From the NCBI GenBank assembly GCA_003993805.1, contig RSEF01000001.1:60401015-60465014 (forward strand): 64,000 bases of DNA, given 5' to 3'. This DNA comes from Himantopus leucocephalus. Lineage: Eukaryota; Chordata; Aves; Charadriiformes; Recurvirostridae. The translations under genes were made by a program, and so were the position numbers. This document shows positions 34,892 to 45,745 of this stretch, piece after piece. The notes beneath the pieces were generated by a model. That model was not told the DNA's origin. It worked only from the letters and a program-made list of their open reading frames with translations, and made no database searches. Numbering within the stretch: the first letter of the stretch is position 1; the number at the start of each line of letters is the position of its first letter.

Positions 34892-35690
34892 TCACAGAAT
34901 CCCAGAATGGTAGGGGTTGGAAAGGACCTCTGGAGATCATCTAGTCCAACCCCCCTGCTAAAGCAGGTTCACCTAGAGCAGGTTGGACAGGAATGCATCC
35001 AGATGGGTTCTGAATATCTCCAGAAAAGGAGACTCCACAACCTCTCCAGGCAGCCTGTTCCAGTGCTTTGTCACCCTCAAAGTAGTTTTTCCACATATTC
35101 AGATGGAATTTCGTGTGTTCCAGTTTGTGCCAGTTGCTCCTTGTCCTGTCACTGGGCACCACTGAAAAGAGTCTGGCCACATCATCTTCACACCTGCCCT
35201 TTGGATGTGTATAAGCATTGATGAGATCCTCTCTCAGTCTTCTCTGGGCTAAGCAGACCCAGGTCTCTCGGCCTTTGCTCATGAGAGAGATGCTCCAGTC
35301 TCCTAACCATCTTCGTAGCCCTCTGCTGGACTCTCTCCTGCAGTTCCTTGTCTTTCTTGAACTGGGGAGCCCAGAACTGGACACAGTACTCCCGATGTGG
35401 CCTCACCAGGGCAGAGTAGAAGGGGAGGATGACCTCCCTCAACCTGCTGGCCACACTCTTTTTAATGCACCCCAGGATACCATTGGCCTTCGTGTACACA
35501 AGGGCCCATTGCTGGCTCATGGTCAACTTGTCCACCAGGACTCCCAGGTCCCTTTCCACAGGTCAACCCCTAACCAGTACTGGTGCATGGGGTTATTCCT
35601 CCGTAGGTGCGGGGCCCTACACTTGCCCTTGTTGAACTGCGTTAGGTTCCTCTCCACCCAACTCTGCAGCCTGTCCAGGTCAGACTGAAA
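34892..35690 (-). mobile_element. CR1 LINE, about 800 bases, - strand
   Basis: The - strand encodes pieces of the CR1 ORF2 C-terminus: [49 protein letters not shown] and [16 protein letters not shown], followed by the typical CR1 3' UTR. The 3' end at 34892 carries the usual ATTCTGTGA-like tail. It is 5'-truncated and has frame breaks. Confidence 0.96.
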
Positions 35691-35832
35691 ACAGTTCTGT
35701 TTATGTAAACCATAGTTTTAGTATCATGCTTTTATTCTTTTTTGTTTTAATCTCTTTTTTTTTTTGTAATAACATTTTTAGCTGTGGACTGAATTATTTC
35801 GAATTGTGTCTGTTTCCTCCTGGCCCTGGCAG

Positions 35833-35991
35833 AATGAAGTAGCAAGTGCCCAGTTTCACAGCCAAGAGCTCCTGCAAGGGGCCAGCAAAGTTCTTGACAT
35901 TGATGGAGCTGCTCGCTCAATTAGACACCACAGTGAACGGGAGCTGCATCGGGAGCTTGCCAGCATCACTGTAACTGAGATGGCATTGCAA
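35833..35991 (+). other. Candidate 159-bp coding exon of unknown gene
   Basis: A frame of 53 codons sits between an acceptor with an upstream pyrimidine-rich stretch (CTCCTGGCCCTGGCAG) and a possible donor (CAA|GTAATG). The length is a multiple of three. The peptide is mixed in composition and looks protein-like, with strings such as ELLQGASKVLDIDGAARSIR and HRELASITVTEMALQ. I do not recognise it and found no partner exon. It could equally be chance or part of a non-coding transcript. Confidence 0.25.
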
Positions 35992-36099
35992 GTAATGCTG
36001 AGTCCAGAAAGACGCCAGCATCTGTCACATCTTTCCTGGTTCTGTGCATGCCGGGAACACGCGCATGCGGCAAACCCCTTCGTCTGATGGCTTCAGCCT

Positions 36100-38200
36100 G
36101 AAGGGTAGCAGCTATTCTGACCACAGAGTGTGTACATTAGCACAAGGTGTGTGCCACGTCCTTGCCACTAGACTTTTAGGTACATCTAGGGTTGTTTGGG
36201 GATTCATTGAATCTCAAGCCTAAAATAATACAGGTGCAAATCCATCCTCTAGGTTGTAACCCTTGTTCTGCGGTACTGGGTTGGGTGGGGAAAGAACTGA
36301 TGGCTCCTTTTATCCTTGGACTTCTGTGAAGAGCTCTCCAAGGAATTGGGATGGGAGAGGGGCGGTGGAGAACAGGAGCTGAAGATCTTTTCCTGCCCTT
36401 ACAGACTGTGCAGGGAATCGGCCAGATACGAAGGCAGCTCTAATGTGCATGCTGAAATACCTAAAATAAGCCATGCAAACAAATCAGTCGTATGTTATCC
36501 AGATGGGACTGTTCAAATCCAATAATAGCAGTAAAGTGCTCCCGAACTCTGTGGAGAGAGAGAGATTATAGAAGGATCAGGTATAATTATAGTGCCTTAT
36601 TATTACTGTTCTCATCATTCTTTCTAACAAAGCTTTTCAATAGGATGAAAAACTTCTTGCAGGAGAACGTAATGTGTTTGCTGGCATTTTTTCCTTCTTC
36701 CTTCCAAGGCTGTTCAAGTCAGTCCCTTTAAATGGTGTTAATAAATACCATAATGATCTTGGACTATAATATCTTTCAGACGATACCTTATTTAGCATCT
36801 CTCTATGGCCTTGACCACAGCAAACCCTTCTCTTGAAACACCTCACTGTTGCTACCACTAGTGAGAGCACCAGCAAAAGTACCTTGCTGCTGCTCTGGTC
36901 CTTACTTTGATTCGTGCACTTCCAATAAGGATTAAACAACACCCTGAAAATATTAGTGGCTGCGAGTGGATTGTCTGTTGTCTATGTACTGCTCCATAGC
37001 TGGAGTAATATAGGTGGAATTACTTAGCGAATATTACCTACTTTGGACAAAGTCACGGAGCTGGAGGTACATATCTGCAAGCATGAGTGGATGTTCTCCC
37101 CCACCTGAGTTCCTCCTCTGAACACCATCAGGGCTTGTGAGAAAAGCCCAGGGTTATCAGAATCAGACCCCGGGGCAAAACAGGCGTGGAAAATGCATGT
37201 CCTTGTGTGCAGGTTGGTCTTGTGGGCTGGCACCACTGAGAGAAGGAAAAAGGCCTCCCGGCATTTTTTCAGCAGTATCCCTTTCCAGGTCACTGCAGGT
37301 TCCTCCTGAAGTACTGCTGTCAGAGGAGCCTGAGCACGGCAAGAGAGCCGTGCTCGCCGCAGAGGCAGAGCACAGACCCACAGCAGCTCTGCAACCCAGC
37401 ATGGACTTCCCGGGGAGGGGATTTCTCACAGGAGGGAAGTCCCGGGCGGCTCTTCCACTTCTGCGGCTCCCCCAGCCTCGGAGCAACTTAGTATGGGGAA
37501 AAGCTGTCAGTGAGTGTGTGGAGGGTAAAAACTCTACCGACGCATCTCACTCTTAATCTGCAGCACTCCCTGCATTGCTCTCCTCGTGACCCTGATTTGG
37601 CGAACCCTCACACCTCTCCCAGCCTGGGGAGATGCCCGTGCCTGTGTCAAGTGTTGCAGTGCAGGAGAGCATCTCTCCCAGGCTTCACGTCTCCATGCCC
37701 TGCTCGCCTGCAGGACCCGGGCAAACCAGGAGAAGAGGCAGTGCGGTTCGAACAGACGCAGCAGGCTGGGGGGGACGGGTTAGGTTTGTTTCTTGGGGTG
37801 GGAGGAAGGAGGGGTTTGCTGAGATGGGTCTCTTTTCTCCTTCTCTCCTCTTCTCCTCTCCCCTGAGCACCTTGGCAGAACCTTGCTCTCAGCTCAATGA
37901 AAGTAGGGCAGAGTCTAACCACATTTCAAGCTGTCTGCGTTTTTAGATTCTGGGTAACTGCGATCTCTATCTGTTCCTAGAAAAGATTTAAACAACTTAT
38001 AAACCACAGCTGGGCAGAGATAATAAAGGAAGCAGTACTGGGGTGGGGAAGGATCTCCCCAGCGCGTGCAGAACGGGGAGAGGGGGTCTGCGGGAGAAGC
38101 CGTCGGCCCGGCTGTGGTAGAGGGTCTCCCCATGGTGACCTGGGCTGTGGGGGGACACAAGGGGGATGCTGAGGGAAACCTCAGCAAGTATTAGTCGCTA
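36100..38200. other. Stretch with no recognised gene
   Basis: AT-rich to about 37030, then GC-richer. Short frames only, none resembling known proteins. Confidence 0.45.
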
Positions 38201-38206
38201 GGTATA

Positions 38207-38262
38207 AAATGTGTATGTGTACACGTATATACATACATATATACACACATATATATATAAAG
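38207..38262 (+). repeat. Degenerate TA/CA microsatellite
   Basis: Alternating pyrimidine-purine sequence mixing TGTA, TATACATA and TATATATATA units, ending before AAGAGC. Confidence 0.8.
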
Positions 38263-38269
38263 AGCAAGT

Positions 38270-39215
38270 AGAGATTTATTTAGCCACAGGAGAAGGGGTC
38301 CGAACCCCACTATGGTATCCACCTAGTCCCACCTCCATGCACTTGTTCTCACTGTGTGCACACAGGACATGCTTCCTCTTGCACTGCAGGGTATTTTGCA
38401 TTTCCCATCTCCCATCCCTGTTGGATCCACGTCTACCATCGCATGGTTTTAGAGGCACAAGAGACCTCTTTCACTGGAGGGTTTGGAGTGGGTTCGGGCT
38501 CAGTTCCCAACCTCCAGGCTCGCAGAGAGGTTCAGAAAACCCCTCCCAGGTCTCACCCTGCCCCACAGCAGCCTCCGGTGCTCCCAGCAGGCTCAGCAGG
38601 ACTCTGCAAGGATTTGAAAAATAAAACCCAATGATGATCCTCTTGCATGAGGCCAAAACTACAGATCCTTGTCCTGCGGTCCTGTCAGCCAGAGATGTAG
38701 ACGGCAGGTGGGAAACTGGGGGGTGGGGACGGACGACAGAATGAAACACATTTCTATATTGGCAAAAATCCTAGCAGAGAGGTGGTTCTTCCAGCAAATG
38801 CTTTTGCCAGGATGCTTTATTTAGTTTGGATAGCCAGAATAGGGCCTGGTGGTGAAAAGATGTTTTTTCACCCTAGGAGGGTGTGCTATAACAGCTGTAT
38901 CAGCCTGTGTATTGTACACAGTTCACAATAAATGCAAAGTTGAGGAATTAATAGAAAAAAAAAGAAAGCAATATTCATTTGCCAGTGAGATATTTAGCTA
39001 CTTAATCCCTTCCCAGCCTTCCCCCCAGGAGCTGGCAGAGGCCTGGTGTGCACGAGAAAAGCTGTGCCAATCTAAAGCGCCGTGCAACTGCATGCGTGTG
39101 TCTGCTGCGGGGGGGCCGTGCTGGGTCCTGAGGTTGCTGTTGCTGTGATTGAAGGTCATGCCCCCCCAACACACTGAGCTGGAAAGCTGCTGCAGGCCAA
39201 AGAAAGGGACCTAGG
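38270..39215. other. Stretch with no recognised gene before the second gap
   Basis: No coding exon supported. An AATAAA occurs near 38928, but no gene is recognised upstream of it. Confidence 0.4.
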
Positions 39216-39315
39216 NNNNNNNNNNNNNNNNNNNNNNNNNNNNNNNNNNNNNNNNNNNNNNNNNNNNNNNNNNNNNNNNNNNNNNNNNNNNNNNNNNNNN
39301 NNNNNNNNNNNNNNN
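39216..39315. other. Assembly gap (100 N)
   Basis: Exactly 100 N bases, immediately followed by a GGAAG tandem repeat. The gap very likely hides more of that repeat. Confidence 0.99.
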
Positions 39316-39355
39316 GGAAGGGAAGGGAAGGGAAGGGAAGGGAAGGGAAGGGAAG
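39316..39355 (+). repeat. (GGAAG)n pentanucleotide tandem repeat at gap edge
   Basis: Eight units of GGAAG follow the gap directly, then GACAAAAAAAAAACC. The strand is all purine. The true length is unknown because of the gap. Confidence 0.95.
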
Positions 39356-41040
39356 ACAAAAAAAAAAACCACAGAAAAAAGCAAGGGGAGGAATGAAGTG
39401 GTCTGGGTGCAGGGGAGGGCAGGGTCTCCTTGAACAAGCTCGGGGATAAAGAGCTTGGATTTCAGGGCAGCCATGGGGCAGGCCTGGGTACGCAGAGGTG
39501 GTCAGAAGCTGCTCCCTGCCAGGGTGCGGGGAGCCGGGGCTGGCACAGCTGACTGGCTCAAAGTGGCACTTGCTGCAGCCAGAGCAGCTTTCCTGTGCAG
39601 ACGAGGCCAGAAGGGCCATCTGGCGAGGCCGTCGCTGGCAGGGATCAGTCCTACAGCTCCCTCGCAACGATTGCCACCTTGTCCAACACGATTGTCCCTG
39701 TGTCTGCCCTGCACAGGACCCGGCCCCTGCCAAACCTGCCTCCTTTTGCCCCTTACAGAGAGGATGTGGAGCACTTCACTCGGGAGGATTTCAGGGCATG
39801 ACATGCACACCTCAAAGCGTGCAGCTGGCCAGGAGAGAGTTGGGGGCTCGCTGTTTTAAGAGAGCATGGCTAGGAGCTGTCAGCATCGTGCCCTGCTCCT
39901 GGCCATCATCCTGCCCCCCAGCATTTTTGCTGCTAATGTGAGAAAGTTCAGGCTGGCCTGGCAGTGGCACCTCGGGGCTGGTGACACATCCCGTGGCCGT
40001 GGGAGGGCTGTGCGCCTGTGACTCCTGCTCTCGTACTCCCACGGGGGGCCGGCGAGGAGGCATGCTGCCAGGGAGCTGACAGCAGCCGTACACCCTTGGG
40101 GCGCAGCAGCCGGCGGCTGTTTGCAGAGGCACTGATTTGAACCTGCCTCAGCTGAGGCAACCACGGCGAGCTAAACACCGTCACCAGAGCCTTGACTAGT
40201 GCAGCGTCACCCGTTAGCAGCATGAAATAGGTGGCTGGGCTTTGCTGGTGGTGGAAAATATGCAAAAAGCTTTTCCCAGGAAAAAAATTGGTGCGCAGAT
40301 CATCTCTGCATCCTCGCCTGCTGCAGCGGGAGCCCAGCCGGGGGCCCACACCGGGTGCCAGGAGGCCTCTGCGAGCTGAGGAGGAGTTATCATTCATAAT
40401 AAAACTGCCCTCCCCGCCAGCGCTGGCAGGAGTTTCCCGCGCACCCCGGGGCGTAGGAGGGACGGCTTGCGAGCGGCTGGGGCAGACGGTGCCAGGCGCT
40501 GGGGGCAACACGGCCCCCGGCTCCCCCACGCTTCACCTCCCGTCCAGAAAGGGCTCAGCGAAGGCGGCTCGGCCTGCCGGGCTGCCGGAGCTGGGGCTGC
40601 CGGGGGAGCCAGCGGCCATGGGGCGAGAGGGGTGGCAGGTCCCGGCTGTGGTGGGGACAGTGACCTCTGGCAGCCGCCGGGGGTGAGGAGGGCAGCAGGC
40701 AGGGGAGGGCAGCGGGGATGGATGGACCCCATTGCGACAGGGCCGACAGAGCCTAAAATAAGGCTTATTTTCCCTTTCCGCACCCCATCCTCTGCTTGCT
40801 CCCGCCGAACAGGCCAACCGCTGCTGCTGCGGCGGTACCTGCAGCTGGCCGAGTAAGTGTCGTTCTGCCGAGTTGTTGGTTACGGTTAATTAGCATCAGT
40901 TTTGCCTTAAATGGATCCTAGTTGCGCTCGTTTTCTCCGGGGTTATGGCTGCGGTGCTGCTTGGCCGGGGGCGGGGGGGACGACACATAGCGGCACCGGG
41001 GGCGAAACACGGCGGCTCCCCCCGGTGACCTGGGGCCGTG

Positions 41041-41080
41041 GCGGTGCGTGGGTGCGTGGGTGCGTGAGTGGGTGGGTGAG
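41041..41080 (+). repeat. GGGTGCGT short tandem repeat
   Basis: Three units of an eight-base GTGCGTGG motif, then a GTGGGTGGGTG tail, inside the CpG island. Confidence 0.7.
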
Positions 41081-41332
41081 GGAGGGAGGGGGAAGGCGGG
41101 CCCGGCACAACACGGGGCTTTTCGCCCACCTCGTTTTCTGGGCCCGGCCCCGTGTCTGCATTTCGCCTGAGCTGAAGCGCAGGCGGCAGCACCCTCAGCC
41201 GGGGCTGGCACGGCCCCCCTTCCCCCCCCCCCCCCCCGCNGCCGCCGTGCGGGTGAGCGGGGCGACGAGTATTCACCTGCCCCGAAAGGGAAAAAAATAA
41301 ATAAATACGGTCATCGCTGCTTATCGCACCGC

Positions 41333-41360
41333 GGGGCCGGGGCCGGGGCCGGGGCCGGGG
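41333..41360 (+). repeat. GGGGCC hexanucleotide repeat, about 4.7 units
   Basis: Four complete GGGGCC units followed by GGGG. The G runs allow G-quadruplex formation. Confidence 0.95.
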
Positions 41361-42579
41361 CGGGCCCCGCCGGCGAGCGGCAGCCGAGGGGGGTGGGTGG
41401 GCGGCGGGCGCGCGGCCGGGGCGACGGCGCCATCTTGTGGGCGAGGGCGCGGGTTGGCGGGCAACGGCCGCCGCCCCTCAGCCCCCGCCCCGCGACCGAG
41501 CCCGGCCCCGGGGCTCCGCGGCGGCGGTGCCGGTGTCGCTCTGCCTTAGCTGAGGTGGCTCCGTTGTCCCTCCCGGTGCGGGTGAGCTGCCGTGGGGGAG
41601 GGAACCTTTACGCCCCTTGCGCGAGTGGGCGAAACATGGCAGCTCTGGCCCTACGTCAGCCCCGGGCCCGGCCAGGTGGAAGTTTCTTCTGGAAGGTGTT
41701 AGCCTGAGAAGGTAATGAAGTCCTTCCAGGCCAAGTCCCGCTGCCCCTGGCTGGCCAGCCCGGCTGTGAGAGGGAGCCTGTGAAGGGGAAGGCCGTGAGG
41801 TTGAGGCACAGCCACACAGCGTCAGCCCCTGAGCGCGCAGCAGGCGCGTGGTGATAATTTAGTCCTCGGGAATCTTTCCAGTGGATGAACAGAAAAAGCG
41901 CAGAAGCAGGGTGATTTCTGAGGCAGACTCATTTTGCTGGTGAAAGGGAATTATAGAAGTGCCCCCCCTCCCTTCCCCGCGGTAGTGTCAACACCTTTTC
42001 TTTTTCTGGTTTCCCCTCGAGTCGCTGATTGTTCTCTTCCCTCGAGCAGTTCAGCGGGTGGAAACGTAGCGAGGGCATTGGCAGCTTTTACCTCAGCATC
42101 ATCCAGCCCTGCTGAGAGGCACTCGACACACAACAGTGGTAAAAACGCTGGCAGAGGTACGGCCCCGCTCGCGCTGGCTCTCCTATCGCTCCTGCCGCCA
42201 GACGGAGGGAAACCGTACGCTGCAGAGTCTGGGGTTAGAGGAGTCAAAGAGATTGTGAATCCTCAGAGGTGCATGTGTTGCCGCTGGCTGGTGTTCAGCA
42301 ATGGGGGATTGAGCTGGTCTCTGACAAGGCAGCAAATCCGGAGCTGCCGTGCTGGGGAATGCTCTGAAGCGCGCTCTGCAATCAGGCTCGTTGAATTGCT
42401 GCAGCTCTTCTCTGCGCCAAGCGGTGTTTCTCTTTTGGACGGTTGTGGTGTTAAACGCTTCAGCAATACAGAGGCTTTGTTGTGGTCTCTGCAGCGTTGC
42501 TTTTGCCTTGGCTGGCAGCAGACTTTTTGTTTGAATAAATGCTTTCCCTGGAGTTGGCTATGGGGGCATGTGTGGGCAC

Positions 42580-42628
42580 GTGTGTCTGTGTCTCTGTGTG
42601 TGTGTGTGTGCGTGCGCGCGCACGCGCC
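42580..42628 (+). repeat. Alternating TG/CG tract (Z-DNA prone)
   Basis: TGTGTGTGTGTGTGCGTGCG is followed by CGCGCACGCGCC, making a run of alternating purine and pyrimidine that favours left-handed DNA. Confidence 0.85.
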
Positions 42629-42779
42629 TGTACTTGTGAGTGTACATTGGACACAGCTGTGAACGGGCAATTCTGGTAGGTTCAGCACTTGCCCAAACTT
42701 GTTGTTTGTGTGCGCCAGAACAATGTGCTTTTCCTCATGGTTGGGAATGCTGGTCACTGTTGCAGGCTTTTAACAGCGC

Positions 42780-45740
42780 TTGAGCGAAATTAATGGCTGC
42801 TTTCGAGCTACAAGCAGGAACTGTTGCTAGCACCTGGCCCAATTCTGTATTTAGTCTCAGGAAGTGATCAGCATTTGCTGCATCAAAGGAAGGACCAAGC
42901 CATACAGATCCCAGCCAGGCTGTGCTGTGGCAGGGCTACAGCTGGACAGGCAGTTCCCTCCTCGTCGTGCTGCAGGGACTAGCTCACACGCAGCAGTGTA
43001 CTGTATAATACATGAGTGAAGGTCATACAATGACCTATTCCTTTGGAGCTCTGTAATTTATTTCCTTTGGCACAGGTATGCTGGTTAGTTCCACCTAAGT
43101 TTAGGGGGGATCCAGCCTGCTACAGGCTGGTAATAAAAACACACAACTCCCCAGCTTTTCCTCATCTTCCTCCCGTTTATGTCTCCAGGGTTAAAACCCA
43201 GTCCAGAATCACCAGACCAAATTGAATTAGAATTTAACATTCAAAGATTCAGGCTCCCTTTAGGCTCTAAGGAACAGAATGTCATCCTGTCTTGCAGTTA
43301 ATAGCTGCTGGGTAGTCGTTTCAAAGCCATTTCTTTTCAGCAAGCTCTACCATAGCAAATTCCAGCAGTGAATGTATTTCTGGCCTGGCCGTGCCTCTAA
43401 TCCCACAGCTGAGTCTTACGTGTGATCTCTTTTGAAATGCTAGATCTATGTATTTTTTTATAAATTCCAGACAGCGATATTTCTAGGACTTGGCATTTAG
43501 AGTGGCAGCAGGGTTGTTTATAGGAAGAGAAGGGAAAGGACGGAAGGAGGATGTTGACCTAGCAGCCCTACAAACCTACCGCACTTAATCCACTTATCGC
43601 TCTGAATTCCTGAAGCAGATAAATGCTGATAACAGTTAAAACACATCACTGACAGGAGCAGCATGTGCCATCCCCTAGAAATACATCAATGCTGAAAATT
43701 GCAAAGCTGCATGCTGCCATGGGAATGAGCATGATACAAGAGCTCAGGAAGCCCTCACTGTTCAGCAGAGTTCTTCCACAGGAGGGTAGTAAGCCCCTGC
43801 CCCCTTCTCCCTCCCTGCCCCAACTACCTTGAGATGCCGTTCAGGCCTGAGAAATGCTGCCCGAGCACTGTTGTGATCCCACAGCCACAGCTGCCTGATC
43901 TGTGCCTACATATCTGATATACCAAGTGGGCCCCAAGTGTCTTGTTACCGCTCTTGATTGTCCTTGCTGCTCAGCGTTAAGACCTGCGAGGAGCAATTTC
44001 CAGCTGAGACCAGCCCCGTGCAGCTCACATCAGCATGTCTTGGGGAGAGGAGTTGGTTTTGGCTAATCTGAGCTAAACCTTCCCTGGAGGAGTGCAGCTG
44101 CTGCACCAGCCTTGCAGAGCCACACAAAGCCACTTGCTCCTCTCCCCATCTGTCAGGGCTCTCAGCAAGGTACCAGAGTGGTCCCTGACCTCTGGGGAAG
44201 CAGCAGCCGCAGCTGCACGCTGCCCCCCTGTGTCAAGACCCCTTCCTCCTGAGGATCTGTTCCAGGCTGTACAGGAGGCAAAATGCTGTAAAGCAAAGGT
44301 TGCTTTGGAGCAAACCTTGCTCCTGCAAACTGTGAAGAGATAAAACAACTGACAGAGTGAGTTCAACTATGCTCAGTTTACAGGCTCATCTGCTTTCTTA
44401 GGTCTTTCTCCACACGGCCATCCCCCACCAGTCTCCACAGTCCAGCAGCCTGTGTGAGCAGGCACCCTTGAAATTGCAGCAAAGTGCTTTCATGTGGACA
44501 GTGCAAATGTCTCACAAGAAGTGCAAAAGGAGGAAGCTGCCTAGAGAGAAGTGAAGACCTCTCAGACATCAGGGTTTTTTTTTTGAGTCAGACGCTGCTC
44601 AGCTGTTGCATTGCAGATGTCTTAGCTAAAAACAAGCTTTCGTTGAAATCAAAGACTCCGCATAAGTATAGGCGGCAGGATCCTCCCACAAAGAAAGGGT
44701 TTTCTTCTTCAAAGGGCTCTCCTTAGATTTCCCTACAATAGATTTCTTAAGGTTTGCCTGCATTGCAAAGTTGATTCAGAGCCAGCATCTTGTGGATCTG
44801 AAGCATCACAGCCATTAGGGATGAATTTGCTGTCTGGTTGTTCTTACTTCTGGAATAAGAGTGCCTTGCTCCAAAGTGACCAAGTGGAGGAGTTGGCTGC
44901 GGAGGAAAGTTTTTTGCAGTCAGGAGGACAGTGGAACTGTTCCTCTGTACTGACTGCTGGTGTAGGTACTTGTTTTCCCTGTTGAAGGCAAAACCGGCGA
45001 TCCCACACTTGAGTGTTCACATAAAGAATGAGTTTGACGGTGCTACTCTGCCCTGAACCCACACCCTGTGGCACTGCTCAGTAGCTTCCCCATGTGAATA
45101 AAGCACTTTCTGAACAAAGATAATCTGAAGTAGGGTGCCTTTCTTCCAAAACCTGGATGGTCCATGCAGTGAGATAATCAGGAATAGCTGATCCAACACA
45201 ACTGTGTAAACAGATCCTTGCAAAATGATGGTAAAAATCCCACTGTGCCACTTTTAAGCTTGTCTGTTGCTCCAGAGTCAGTTGAATCCTTCACTGAATT
45301 TGACCATATTCACCTCAAATGGCCTCGATCTGCATCAGTCAAAGCACATTTTTTCCATATTCCAACATGGGTCTTTGGTCACTGTGGAAGGTGACAAAGT
45401 TGGCTTTAAATGCATGTGATATTTTATGGTCATTGAGAGACAAAGCTCTATATGTTGAAGAGCCTATGGTCTAATCTTTGGACGCCCGCTGGTAGGTGTA
45501 ACACCATCGTAATAGTACAGAGAAATGAACCTCGGTGCAGGGAGGAGTCTGACCAAAAAGCAGAAGAGCCTGCATCTGCCAGGAGCAGCTTGCCAAAAGC
45601 AGTGTGTGTCCATCCCGCCCGTCCCTTTGCAAACAGAAGGATCAACCAGCTCCCTGAGCGTGGAAATACCTGACAAACCCCCATCTCCTATGCCTTTTGG
45701 ATCTTCATATCTTGTTGCTTTCTCACAGCCACTGACCCCC
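42780..45740. other. Region upstream of NFAM1, no recognised gene
   Basis: No coding exon recognised. It should hold the NFAM1 promoter and 5' UTR, but no clear TATA box or CpG island lies next to the start codon at 45746. Confidence 0.45.
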
Positions 45741-45745
45741 CCATC

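Larger units (their letters stand above)
40400..41720. promoter_or_regulatory. Orphan CpG island
   Basis: About 1.3 kb of very GC-rich, CpG-dense sequence with no recognised gene beginning in it. It holds a GGGGCC repeat (41333-41360) and a YY1-type CAAGATGGCGCC on the - strand near 41427-41438. An ATG in good context lies on the + strand at about 41637 (a short frame, MAALALRQPRARPGG). Possible donors on the + strand follow 41580 and 41711. It may be the promoter of a non-coding RNA, of a far upstream exon of NFAM1, or of an unrecognised gene on either strand. Confidence 0.6.

Noticed and set aside
38849..39148. 99-codon frame starting with a hydrophobic segment (FFTLGGCAITAVSACVLYTV)
   Set aside because: It could suggest a membrane protein, but there is no promoter, splice context or family match, and it ends near an unrelated gap.
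40800..40856. Short Cys-rich exon-like stretch (RCCCGGTCSW) between an acceptor and GTAAGT
   Set aside because: It is only about 37 bases in GC-rich DNA with no partner exon. TNFRSF13C was considered because of 22q13 synteny, but no other part of that gene is present.
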